Shown piece after piece: positions 18,275-26,265 of a DNA stretch of 64,000 bases. Below the pieces are notes generated by a model. The model was not told the DNA's origin. It made no database searches and saw only the letters and a program-made list of their open reading frames with translations. Each line of letters starts with the position of its first letter. Position 1 is the stretch's first letter. The stretch comes from Pseudomonas sp. 14P_8.1_Bac3. GTDB lineage: Bacteria > Pseudomonadota > Gammaproteobacteria > Pseudomonadales > Pseudomonadaceae. The DNA lies in contig NZ_JANLOD010000018.1 of NCBI RefSeq assembly GCF_025466085.1, positions 149,001-213,000 of the forward strand. The letters run 5' to 3'. Made by a program: the position numbers and the translations under genes.

Positions 18275-19098
18275 CCGCCGTCAACCCACGTTTCGTCGCG
18301 CCGATGGCCACTGCGACCCCCACCGCGCCACGCCTGCAGGTGGACAAGGTCAGCCTGCGGTATCAGAAGCCGGACGGCGGTGTGTTCACCGCGCTGGATC
18401 AGGTGTCGTTCGAGGTGCCGGATCAGCAGTTCGCTGTGCTGGTCGGGCCATCGGGCTGCGGCAAGTCGAGTCTGCTGTACCTCACCGCCGGGCTGAATGA
18501 ACCCACCGAAGGCGAAATCTACGTCGGCGGCCAGCAAGTGCAGGGGCCTGGCGCGGATCGCGGCATGGTGTTCCAGAGCTACACGCTGTTTCCGTGGCTG
18601 ACCGTGCGGCAGAACGTCGAGTTCGGCCTCAAGCGCCGCGGCATGGCGGCGGCGCAGCGCAAGGAAATCGTCGATTACTACGTCAATGAAGTCGGTCTGA
18701 CCGGGTTCGCCGACAACTACGCCAAGCAACTGTCCGGCGGCATGATGCAGCGCGTGGCCATCGCCCGGGCGCTGGCCAACGACCCGCAGATTTTGCTGAT
18801 GGACGAACCCTTCGGCGCCCTCGACAGCCAGACGCGCCTGCAGATGCAGCAGCTGTTGTTGCGGGTGTGGGGCAACAGCAAGAAGACCGTGTTGTTCGTG
18901 ACCCACGATATCGACGAGGCGATTTTATTGGGTGACCGCGTCTACGTGATGGGCGCACGGCCGGGGCGGATCAAGCAGATTCTGGACGTGCCGATCGAGC
19001 GCCCACGGACCCTGGACATGGTCATGGAACGCTCGTTTATCGAGATGAAACGCAATATTTTCGGGCTGCTGCATGATGATCTGGAGGAGGTGCATTGA
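18262..19098 (+). CDS. ABC transporter ATP-binding protein, SsuB/TauB type
   Basis: A 278-residue ATPase that powers the importer. Walker A GPSGCGKSS (62-70), Q-loop FQSYTLFPW, signature LSGGMMQRV, Walker B ILLMDEPFGALD and the switch His in VTHDIDEA are intact. An N-terminal Ala/Thr/Pro-rich stretch of ~23 residues is unusual; the real start could be slightly downstream, but ATG at 18262 is supported by coupling to the permease gene and AGGA upstream. Confidence 0.92.
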   Translation: MGSVTAVNPRFVAPMATATPTAPRLQVDKVSLRYQKPDGGVFTALDQVSFEVPDQQFAVLVGPSGCGKSSLLYLTAGLNEPTEGEIYVGGQQVQGPGADRGMVFQSYTLFPWLTVRQNVEFGLKRRGMAAAQRKEIVDYYVNEVGLTGFADNYAKQLSGGMMQRVAIARALANDPQILLMDEPFGALDSQTRLQMQQLLLRVWGNSKKTVLFVTHDIDEAILLGDRVYVMGARPGRIKQILDVPIERPRTLDMVMERSFIEMKRNIFGLLHDDLEEVH

Positions 19099-19110
19099 CC
19101 GTGCACCGTC

Positions 19111-19204
19111 CCTGTGGGAGCGGGCTTGCTCGCGAAGGCGGTGTGTCAGTCGACATCAATGTTGAGGGGGCAATGGCCTTCGCGAGCAAGCCCGCTCCCA
19201 CAGG
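19111..19204. repeat. Paired inverted REP element (REPIN-like)
   Basis: CCTGTGGGAGCGGGCTTGCT and its inverse are separated by a spacer with GGTGTGTCAGTCGACATCAATGTTGA. It lies between the importer operon and the convergent endonuclease-type gene. Confidence 0.88.
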
Positions 19205-19221
19205 TTTTGTGTACGGCTGAA

Positions 19222-20301
19222 CTACGGCGCGGCCGGTAGCAGGAATCTGGCAATCACCGGCAAATGATCGGAGATCCGCAAGGTATCGTCCTGCCGCACC
19301 ATCGCCTCGACCCGCTTGATCCGCGGGCTGTAGAACTGGTAATCGACGGTCCGGTCCGGGCCGTTCAGCCCCGGGTCATTCGGGTAATGGGTCAGCCAAC
19401 GCGCCCGATCGATACCGCCGGCTTCATCGTTGGTCGGGATCATCGGGTACTTGTCCCACAACACGTGCAGCGCGCTGTCGGCGGAGTAGGGCGTGCGTTG
19501 CTCGGTGGGCAAACGTCGATACTGTCCCAGCGGCAACAGGTTGAAGTCGCCACCGATCAGCCACGGCGTGCCGCGGCTTTCGTATTTGTCGAGCACCTTG
19601 GCGACAGCGGCCACCTGGGCTTGCAGCGAGTCGTCGGGCTGCATGACGCGGTCCAGGTGGGTGTTGAGCACCGCCATCTGGCCACCATCGCTCAAGGGCA
19701 GGTAACTCACCAGCAAGGCGTTTTTCGGGTTGAACTGACGGCTGATGAAATTGGCCGGGGCGACCGGCAGCTGCAGGCGTTCGGCGTGCTCGATCTGGTA
19801 GCGGCTGAGGGTCGCCAGTTGCCGGCCGACGCTGCCGAAGATGTGCGGCTGCGGAACGAAATCGGCTTTCCAGTCGTAGGCGCGGGCGCTGCACGGATAC
19901 AGGTCGGCGACCCGTTCCTGGAGCAGTTTGAACTGGTTCTGGTAATCGCTGGCCTTGGCGCCGTCATCGAGTTCCTGCAGCAGGACGATGTCCGGGTTCT
20001 CGTCACGGATCACCCGCGCCACTTCATCGAGGCTGAAGGCCATGTCGGCGGGGGTCGGTTGTTCGTCGGTGCCCGCTGCCAAGTCGTTCCAGAACACGTA
20101 GCGTTTCCCCGCCAGGTACTGCACGTTCCAGCTCATGACTTTCAGCGCCTGACCGGGCACCAGGGTCGGTGCCTCAGCATTGCAGCTGACCGGCAGGACT
20201 TCCTTGGCCCCGGGGCGCCAGGTCAGGCTGTAGATCAGCAGGGCGAGCAAGACGATCACACTCAACAGGCCCAGCAGGGTGTAGCGCAGTAGACGGGTCA
20301 T
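19222..20301 (-). CDS. Endonuclease/exonuclease/phosphatase family protein, membrane-anchored
   Basis: A 359-residue protein with one N-terminal membrane helix (about residues 5-28) and a periplasm-facing EEP domain: VMSWNVQYL, LLQELDD (metal-binding Glu), LNTHLDRV, GGDFNLLP and the C-terminal ISDHLPV. All the catalytic motifs are present. The fold hydrolyses phosphodiesters in nucleic acids, phosphoinositides or sphingomyelin; the substrate is unknown. ATG at 20301 places the membrane anchor at the N-terminus; an ATG at 20340 would add 13 residues. Confidence 0.85.
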   Translation of the reverse strand: MTRLLRYTLLGLLSVIVLLALLIYSLTWRPGAKEVLPVSCNAEAPTLVPGQALKVMSWNVQYLAGKRYVFWNDLAAGTDEQPTPADMAFSLDEVARVIRDENPDIVLLQELDDGAKASDYQNQFKLLQERVADLYPCSARAYDWKADFVPQPHIFGSVGRQLATLSRYQIEHAERLQLPVAPANFISRQFNPKNALLVSYLPLSDGGQMAVLNTHLDRVMQPDDSLQAQVAAVAKVLDKYESRGTPWLIGGDFNLLPLGQYRRLPTEQRTPYSADSALHVLWDKYPMIPTNDEAGGIDRARWLTHYPNDPGLNGPDRTVDYQFYSPRIKRVEAMVRQDDTLRISDHLPVIARFLLPAAP

Positions 20302-20367
20302 GGCTCGGCTTATGGCGTTACAAAAGAGGGTTCCGAGCATAACCGAGCGCAGCGCCGAAGCCCACGC

Positions 20368-21042
20368 TTACAGCGGGCGGTCGATTTGCTCGGGGGCATC
20401 GTCGATCAGCATGAACAAGCGGAACAACACCACGCTGGTGAACAGCTGCAAAAAGCTGTGCGCGCTGTCGAGCAGCAGGGAAATCACCGGGTTCTGCGGC
20501 TCCGGATACAGTTGCAGAGTCAAGCCCTTGAGCACCCACAACGGCCCCATCACACAGAGAATGCACACCAGGATGCGCAGGAAATGGCCGCGGGTCAGGC
20601 GCAGGCTGGCCTTCATCGCCGTCAGTGGCGCCATGCCGCGCAGCACCAGCAGGTATTCGCCAAAGGACAGCACCACCATCAGCCAGATACCCGGCAGGAA
20701 GTACAACGACAAGCCCAGCAGAATCAGCAAGGTGTTGAGCGCCGTCAGCAGGGCAAAGCGCGGCCACAGATAGGCAGCCCTCGCCAGCAGATCGCGGTTG
20801 CGCGGTGATTCACCCCGACTGCGTGCATCGAGAAACAGGATCAGCGCGGCGGTGTACAGCGGATACACCAGCAGGCCGACGATGACGCTGATGCCGGGGA
20901 AACTGTCCGGATCGGTGGAGCGATCGACCATTTGCTGCAGCAGCGCTTCGAAAATCACCAGCGGCAGGCACAACTGCACGATCTGGCCCAGATTGCGTTT
21001 GAAGAAATACAGAGAGTCACGCAGTACGTCGAACGGATTCAT
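20368..21042 (-). CDS. YciC/UPF0259 family membrane protein
   Basis: A 224-residue inner-membrane protein with five or six predicted helices. The opening MNPFDVLRDSLYFFKRNLGQI and the central RLTRGHFLRIL are typical of the YciC family, whose function is unknown. It lies 66 bases upstream of the EEP-family gene on the same strand and may share its transcript. Confidence 0.82.
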   Translation of the reverse strand: MNPFDVLRDSLYFFKRNLGQIVQLCLPLVIFEALLQQMVDRSTDPDSFPGISVIVGLLVYPLYTAALILFLDARSRGESPRNRDLLARAAYLWPRFALLTALNTLLILLGLSLYFLPGIWLMVVLSFGEYLLVLRGMAPLTAMKASLRLTRGHFLRILVCILCVMGPLWVLKGLTLQLYPEPQNPVISLLLDSAHSFLQLFTSVVLFRLFMLIDDAPEQIDRPL

Positions 21043-21220
21043 CAGTCGGTATCGCAGGCAATATTCAGTTACTCACTGTAACCGATGATGTATCACAGGG
21101 AGCAAACGTAAACGTTCGGTAAAGGTTATTGAAACAACTTGTTTCAGCCTCCATTAAGGTCAGGCACCGTATCCTCTTTGGAGAAGGGCAACGATTTTCC
21201 CGGCAATCTACGAGGTCGCC

Positions 21221-21967
21221 ATGAACAGCGAAGAACAAACCCTGATCGATGGACTGTTTTCCCGGCTGCAACAGGCCGAAACGGATTCAGCCCCGCGCGA
21301 CGCCCAGGCCGAGGCGCGGATCAAGGAGCACCTGACTCGCCAACCCGCGGCGGGCTACTTCATGACCCAGGCGATTCTGGTGCAAGAGGCCGCGATCAAG
21401 AGCCTCGACGCGCAGAACAAGCAACTCGCCGAGCAAGTCCAGCAATTGCAGGCCGAGTTGCAGGCCGCCAAGGCGCAGACCGCGGCCCCGGCGCCGAGCG
21501 GCGGCGGTTTCCTGTCGAGTATTTTCGGCGGCAGTTCCCGTGACACCCCTGCGCCCAGTGCGCCGCCCTCCAGTGGTGGCTGGCGTGAGCCGGGTCGGCA
21601 GTCGTTCAATTCGCCGCCCCCGCCACAAAACTTTGGTGCACCGCCACCGCCACAGCAGAACTACGCGCCGCAGCAGCCCGTCGGTGGAGGGTTCCTCGGT
21701 GGCGCCCTGAAAACCGCCGCCGGCGTGGCGGGTGGCGTGATGCTGGCACAGGGCATCAGCAGCCTGTTTCACCACAACCAGCAACCGGAAGTGGTTGAAG
21801 TGATCAGGGAAGAGCCGGCTCAGGTCAACGACCAGAGCGGCGGCAACGGTTGGGGCGACGATCAGCGCATGGCTGACAACAGCAGTGATCGGGGCGGTTA
21901 CGCCGATACCGATTACAGCGACGACAGCTCGTCGTTCTTCGGCGACGATGACGATTCCTTCGTCTGA
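21221..21967 (+). CDS. DUF2076 domain protein
   Basis: A 248-residue protein. The N-terminal ~85 residues (EEQTLIDGLFSRLQQAE, then QAILVQEAAIKSL and a Gln-rich coiled coil) match DUF2076; a Pro/Gly/Ser-rich linker, a GGGFLGGALKTAAGVAGGVMLAQG glycine helix and a very acidic Asp/Ser tail (FFGDDDDSFV) follow. No signal peptide is seen, although periplasmic roles have been proposed for the family. A strong hairpin closes the transcript. Confidence 0.82.
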   Translation: MNSEEQTLIDGLFSRLQQAETDSAPRDAQAEARIKEHLTRQPAAGYFMTQAILVQEAAIKSLDAQNKQLAEQVQQLQAELQAAKAQTAAPAPSGGGFLSSIFGGSSRDTPAPSAPPSSGGWREPGRQSFNSPPPPQNFGAPPPPQQNYAPQQPVGGGFLGGALKTAAGVAGGVMLAQGISSLFHHNQQPEVVEVIREEPAQVNDQSGGNGWGDDQRMADNSSDRGGYADTDYSDDSSSFFGDDDDSFV

Positions 21968-21977
21968 CACGCCATTC

Positions 21978-22003
21978 GTCCGGAGCGCTGCGGCGCTCCG
22001 GAC
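21978..22003 (+). terminator. Perfect 11-bp hairpin after the DUF2076 gene
   Basis: GTCCGGAGCGC pairs perfectly with GCGCTCCGGAC across TGCG, 11 bases after the stop codon. The following CGATTATT is only weakly T-rich, so termination strength is uncertain. Confidence 0.6.
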
Positions 22004-22087
22004 CGATTATTCGCGGAACAATCCTCCAGGCTGGCATACTGGGCCACTTTTCGGGCCCGGTGCCTGATCCTGCCTTGAGGAAAACCG

Positions 22088-22567
22088 GTGAAAAAAATTG
22101 CAGTGTTCGCCGACGTTCAAAACCTCTATTACACCGTGCGTCAGGCCTATGGTTGCCACTTCAACTACGCGGCGCTGTGGGCGGATATCAGCAAACAGGG
22201 CGAAATCGTCGAGGCCTACGCCTACGCGATCGACCGTGGCGACAGCAAGCAGCAGCAGTTCCAGCAGATCCTGCGCAACCTCGGTTTCATCGTGAAGCTC
22301 AAACCCTATATCCAGCGCAGCGACGGCTCGGCCAAGGGTGACTGGGACGTGGGCATCACCCTCGACATCATGGACGCCGCAGACCACGTCGACGAAGTGG
22401 TGCTGGCCTCCGGTGACGGTGATTTCGACATGTTGCTCGAACGCATCATCGCCAAGCACGGCGTGCAGGCCGTGGCCTATGGCGTGCCGGGGCTGACGGC
22501 CAATTCGCTGATCCGCGCCGCCAGTCGCTACGTGCCGATCGAAGGCGCGCTGCTGCTCAAGAATTGA
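22088..22567 (+). CDS. NYN (PIN-like) domain protein, LabA type
   Basis: A 159-residue protein made only of a NYN domain. The acidic residues expected at a metal-dependent nuclease centre are visible: Asp in VFADVQNL, KGDWDVGITLDIMD and ASGDGDFDML. NYN proteins are predicted RNases. Translation starts at GTG 22088 after GAGGAAAA; no ATG fits. It ends 22 bases before a DEDDh exonuclease gene, so the pair is probably one operon acting on nucleic acid, perhaps RNA. Confidence 0.85.
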   Translation: MKKIAVFADVQNLYYTVRQAYGCHFNYAALWADISKQGEIVEAYAYAIDRGDSKQQQFQQILRNLGFIVKLKPYIQRSDGSAKGDWDVGITLDIMDAADHVDEVVLASGDGDFDMLLERIIAKHGVQAVAYGVPGLTANSLIRAASRYVPIEGALLLKN

Positions 22568-22589
22568 TTTTTACGGAGTTGAAACAGGT

Positions 22590-23201
22590 TTGGAACGCAT
22601 AGCAGTCATCGACTTTGAAACCACCGGCATCTCCCCCAGCAGCAGCTGCCGCGCTACGGAAATCGCCGTGGTGATCCTTGAACAGGGGCGCATCGTCGAG
22701 CGTTACCAGAGCCTGATGAACGCCGGCGTGCGCGTCCCGGCTTTCATCGAACAGCTCACCGGCATCAGCAACGCCATGCTGCGCACCGCGCCCTCGGCGG
22801 AAAAAGTGATGAACGAGGTCAACGAGTTCGTCGGCTGCACGCCGTTGCTCGCGCACAATGCCGCGTTCGACCAGAAGTTCTGGGACTTCGAACTGGGGCG
22901 AATCAAACGCACACGCCTGCAGAACTTCGCCTGTTCGCTGCTGCTGGCCCGCCGCCTGATGCCCGCCGCGCCGAACCACAAACTCGGCACCCTCACCACC
23001 TTCGCCCAACTGCCCCACACCGGCCAGGCTCACCGGGCCATGGCCGATGCCGAAATGGCGGCCAATCTGACGGCGCACCTGGCGCAGGAGTTGCGGCAGA
23101 AGCACGGGTTGCGCGAGCTGTCCCATGATTTGCTGGTCAGCCTGCAGAAAGTGCCGGCGGCGAAAATCAATGAACACCTCAAGCGCCATCGCGGGTTCTA
23201 A
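22590..23201 (+). CDS. DEDDh 3'-5' exonuclease (DnaQ-like)
   Basis: A 203-residue exonuclease of the DnaQ epsilon fold. The four acidic residues and the His are in place: VIDFETTG (D, E), AHNAAFDQKF (D) and HRAMADAEM (H, D). It is shorter than DnaQ and lacks the tail that binds the polymerase, so it is a stand-alone exonuclease for DNA or RNA ends. The start is a TTG at 22590; no in-frame ATG or GTG lies upstream in a usable position, and ACGGAG is about 12 bases away. The rare start and weak spacing imply low expression relative to the NYN gene. Confidence 0.85.
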   Translation: MERIAVIDFETTGISPSSSCRATEIAVVILEQGRIVERYQSLMNAGVRVPAFIEQLTGISNAMLRTAPSAEKVMNEVNEFVGCTPLLAHNAAFDQKFWDFELGRIKRTRLQNFACSLLLARRLMPAAPNHKLGTLTTFAQLPHTGQAHRAMADAEMAANLTAHLAQELRQKHGLRELSHDLLVSLQKVPAAKINEHLKRHRGF

Positions 23202-23218
23202 GAACACCTCAAATCAAA

Positions 23219-23308
23219 GGTGGGAGCGGGCTTGCTCGCGAAGGCGGCGTGTCATTCACATTGATGTTGACTGAGGCGCCGCTTTCGCGAGCAAGCCCGC
23301 TCCCACGA
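23219..23308. repeat. Paired inverted REP element (REPIN-like)
   Basis: GGTGGGAGCGGGCTTGCTCG and CGAGCAAGCCCGCTCCCAC with the usual TGTGTCATTCACATTGATGTTGA spacer. The 299-base gap up to the BRO-N gene holds nothing else recognisable. Confidence 0.88.
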
Positions 23309-23500
23309 GGGACGGGTTCGATCCTGTTTATTGTGTTTAATCCAGCCTGAAAATCGACGATCGATCCTACCGAACAATAAGGCTCGTCTTTCTTGCCCGC
23401 CTTTTGCGGCATCGATAACCTCTTGGACGTCGCTGACAATTCAGTGACCGGGACTGCAAGCCCGAATCAATGGGGACACTTTTGGTTCGGAGATTCGCCC

Positions 23501-24040
23501 ATGGTTAAAATTACCCGCAACACCCTTGATAACAGTGCTGATTCAAGTCAGTCAGAAGCAGCCTATCCATCTTTAAACGACGGTAGCTTCACCCCCCAAA
23601 CCTTCATCCGTCATCACATCCAACTCCGAGCACTATTGCTGCACGCCGAAGCATGGTTCTCCGCTCGCGACATTGGCCGACTGATGGGGGTGGATATCAA
23701 CGGCAAGTACGTGCTCAAGCTCGACGCGGATCAGCGACAGATGATGGTTTTATCTGGACGCGAGGACTCACTGGAAACCCTGATGCTCAGCGAGTCCGGC
23801 GTGTACGCGATGCTGGTCTATCACTACTGCCCGGAAAACCGCCATTTGCGGCGTTGGCTGACCCACCATGTGGTGCCGATGTTGCGCGAAGAGACGGGCC
23901 CTGCTTCGACCCACACGCCGCATATGCGGGCAATGGAGTGGGCGGGCGGAACGCTGCGGCTGTTGCACTGGCGCAAAGAGCCGTGGGTTCGGTTGCGGGA
24001 CATGCCCGGTTTGCTGTCTGCCGGTCAAAGCGGCATTTGA
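23501..24040 (+). CDS. BRO-N domain protein (phage antirepressor-like)
   Basis: A 179-residue protein. After a ~28-residue polar leader, residues ~33-130 form a BRO-N domain: WFSARDIGRLMGVDI, LMLSESGVYAMLVYH and LRRWLTHHVVPMLRE. These domains occur in phage antirepressors and bind DNA. The usual C-terminal antirepressor domain is missing; instead there is a short WAGGTLRLLHWRKEPWVRLRDMP tail. No other phage gene is nearby. ATG 23501 follows CGGAG. Confidence 0.8.
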   Translation: MVKITRNTLDNSADSSQSEAAYPSLNDGSFTPQTFIRHHIQLRALLLHAEAWFSARDIGRLMGVDINGKYVLKLDADQRQMMVLSGREDSLETLMLSESGVYAMLVYHYCPENRHLRRWLTHHVVPMLREETGPASTHTPHMRAMEWAGGTLRLLHWRKEPWVRLRDMPGLLSAGQSGI

Positions 24041-24085
24041 TCGATCGCCTTTGCAGGCAGGCTTCGCTCTACAGGATCTCATCGG

Positions 24086-24177
24086 TCCTGTGGGAGCGGG
24101 CTTGCCCGCGATAGCGGCGGGTCAGATCAATCAGATATCGACTGACACACCGCTATCAGGCAAGTCCCGCACAGGGA
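24086..24177. repeat. Degenerate paired REP element
   Basis: TCCTGTGGGAGCGGGCTTGC faces a decayed arm GGCAAGTCCCGCACAGG. It marks the border between the BRO-N gene and the DUF2931/vgrG island. Confidence 0.75.
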
Positions 24178-24196
24178 TCTCCTGCGTAGCCATGAG

Positions 24197-24901
24197 TTAC
24201 CAGGAGCCGTAGGGAATGCCGAACTTTTCTATATAAGCCTTGGAGGTTCCAGACAAGGGCCGATGTTTACCGCCGGACTTACCTTCATAAGGTCCTCTCG
24301 GGTTGATGGTTCCTTCTACCCGAGCAATCTCGACCGCCTTCAGACAAGGACCGCCCAACCAGACCTTGGCAATACCGTCGGGCGCCAGACCAATGCCGAC
24401 ATCATCGCGGTAGTCAGTGATCCATTTCCCATCGGCCCTGCAGAAGGCTTTTTCTGGTTTGCGCATGATCTCCCTGGCTGATTCGGGAATGACGATATAG
24501 GCCTCATAAGTTTGCGGTTCGGCTAGCGACTGCCAGCGCACGTAAATCAGGTGAGGCAGGTCAGCACCTGTGACATGGCGACCCTTTCCGCCCCCATTAC
24601 TGCTGACCCAGCCTTTGGCGATGCCTTGATTGTTCGGCGGCTTAGGCACAGAAGCGATCCCACCTCCTGCGCCTCGAAACACCCGCCCCTGGATATCGAC
24701 CACGTCCGCCGTTTCAATCCAGACCTCCATATAAGCCGGTGCTGAGAAACCCAGGAACCAAGGTAGTTTCTGGTCGGATTGCGCGAAGCTTTGTGGGTTG
24801 AAAACCATCAACAACCCGATCAGCAGAGCTGTGCACTTATTGAATGGCCCGCATAATTTGCTGATCGGTGAGGCTGCGCGATAGTTTTTACCAAGAGCCA
24901 T
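24197..24901 (-). CDS. DUF2931 family protein, copy C (last of three)
   Basis: A 234-residue protein with a signal-type hydrophobic segment (about residues 24-41, ending SFAQS) and a DUF2931 domain (YMEVWIETADVVDI, YVRWQSLAEPQTYEA, KVWLGG.CL). Unlike copy A it has no lipobox cysteine after the hydrophobic stretch, so it is probably periplasmic or anchored by the uncleaved helix. The ATG lies inside the end of copy B (14-base overlap), which implies translational coupling. DUF2931 genes often follow vgrG-linked toxin genes, so an immunity role is plausible but unproven. Confidence 0.82.
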   Translation of the reverse strand: MALGKNYRAASPISKLCGPFNKCTALLIGLLMVFNPQSFAQSDQKLPWFLGFSAPAYMEVWIETADVVDIQGRVFRGAGGGIASVPKPPNNQGIAKGWVSSNGGGKGRHVTGADLPHLIYVRWQSLAEPQTYEAYIVIPESAREIMRKPEKAFCRADGKWITDYRDDVGIGLAPDGIAKVWLGGPCLKAVEIARVEGTINPRGPYEGKSGGKHRPLSGTSKAYIEKFGIPYGSW

Positions 24902-25578
24902 ATGGAATCCCGAACTTTTCTATATAAGCCTTGGAGGTTCCAGACAAGGGTCGATGTTTACCGCCAGATTTTCCTTCATAAGGGCCTTTAGAATTTATTG
25001 TGCCCTCTACCCGCATTATTTCTATGGCGCTCAGACACGCACCGCCAAGCCAGACTTTGGCAATGCCACCCGGCGCCAAACCAATGCCGATGTTGTCTCG
25101 GGACTCGGTAATCCATTCGGCACCGAAGCGGCAAAAAGCCTTTTCCGGCCTGCGCATGATTTCCCGTGCGAATTCGGGTAGGGCAATAGAGGCCTCATAG
25201 GTTTGCGGTTCCGCTAGCGATTGCCAGCGTACATAAATCAGGCGGGGCAGATCGGCGCCTGTGACATACCTGCCCTTGCCGGCACCGTTGCTGCTGACCC
25301 AGCCTTTGGCGATGCCCTGATTGTTCGGCGGCTTAGGCACAGAAGCGATCCCACCTCCTGCGCCTCGAAACACCCGCTCTTGGATATCGACCACGTCCGC
25401 CGTTTCAATCCAGACTTCCATGTAAGCCGGTGCTGAGAAACCCAGGAACCAAGGTAGTTTGTGGTCGGATTGCGCGAAGCTCTTTGGGTTGAAAACCATC
25501 AACAACCCGATCAGCAGACCTGTGCACTTATTGAATGGCCCGCATAATTTGCTGATCGGTGAGGCTGCGCGATAGTTT
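24197..25578. repeat. 691-bp tandem duplication within the DUF2931 genes
   Basis: Units 24197-24887 and 24888-25578 have exactly equal length and each covers one gene. Long nearly identical stretches (for example around 24600-24900 versus 25290-25590) are broken by a diverged middle, which suggests gene conversion or selection on the middle after duplication. Confidence 0.85.
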
Positions 25579-25592
25579 TTACCAAGAGCCAT
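24888..25592 (-). CDS. DUF2931 family protein, copy B
   Basis: Also 234 residues and alignable to copy C without gaps, with about 27 differences by eye. The first ~100 and last ~35 residues are almost identical; differences cluster around residues 130-200. Start and coupling are the same as for copy C: the ATG overlaps the end of copy A by 14 bases, because all three genes end in the codons for PYGSW-stop, which contain ATGGCTCTTGG in another frame. Confidence 0.82.
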   Translation of the reverse strand: MALGKNYRAASPISKLCGPFNKCTGLLIGLLMVFNPKSFAQSDHKLPWFLGFSAPAYMEVWIETADVVDIQERVFRGAGGGIASVPKPPNNQGIAKGWVSSNGAGKGRYVTGADLPRLIYVRWQSLAEPQTYEASIALPEFAREIMRRPEKAFCRFGAEWITESRDNIGIGLAPGGIAKVWLGGACLSAIEIMRVEGTINSKGPYEGKSGGKHRPLSGTSKAYIEKFGIPYGSW

Positions 25593-26265
25593 ATGGAATC
25601 CCGAATGAATCCACATAGGCTTTGGACTCATCTGAAAGCCGTCGATGTCTTCCATCGGACGTCCCTCCGTTGGGGCCTTTGGCGTTGATCGTGCCTTGGA
25701 CCCGTATGACCTCGGTGGACAGCAGACATTGGCCGCCTAGCCACACTTTCGCAATTCCCCCAGGTGCCAAGCCCACGATCAACATATTCCGGTGATCCGT
25801 TATCCATTTACCGTCTGCACGACAATACGTTTTTTCACCTTGAAGCATGGTCTTGCGCGCCGATTCAGGGATCTCGATATACGCTTCATAGGTCTGCGGT
25901 TCGGCCATGGACTGCCAGCGTACATAGACCAGGCGAGGCAGGTCGGCATCCCGCACATATCGACCTTTTCCTCCGGGATGCTCAGGCCATCCTTTTGGAT
26001 CACCCTTGAAACGGGCCGGTATGCCTTTACTCAGCGGCCGGGGATAACTACTCGCGGGGATTCCGCTCCCGGCGCGCCGAAATACCCGCGCATTGATATC
26101 AACGACATCTGCCGTTTCGATCCAGACTTCCATGTAGTCCCGTGAAAAAAATCTGAGACTCCAAGCGTCATACGGGAGTGATCGGTGATCGGCAAAGGCA
26201 CATCCGCCCAACAATGGGATCAGCAGCGCAAAACCTAATTTGAGTATCCATGGGCACTTACTCAT
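25579..26265 (-). CDS. DUF2931 family lipoprotein, copy A
   Basis: A 228-residue protein with a type II signal peptide: hydrophobic LGFALLIPLLGGC with Cys at about residue 21. The DUF2931 core shares YMEVWIETADVVDI, YVRWQS.AEPQTYEAYI and the SW C-terminus with copies B and C but is clearly more diverged, with an extra PARFKGDPKGWPEHP loop. It is most likely the parental gene. Its ATG overlaps the stop of the vgrG remnant (ATGAGTAA, 8 bases), so it was built to be co-translated with whatever preceded it. Confidence 0.83.
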   Translation of the reverse strand: MSKCPWILKLGFALLIPLLGGCAFADHRSLPYDAWSLRFFSRDYMEVWIETADVVDINARVFRRAGSGIPASSYPRPLSKGIPARFKGDPKGWPEHPGGKGRYVRDADLPRLVYVRWQSMAEPQTYEAYIEIPESARKTMLQGEKTYCRADGKWITDHRNMLIVGLAPGGIAKVWLGGQCLLSTEVIRVQGTINAKGPNGGTSDGRHRRLSDESKAYVDSFGIPYGSW

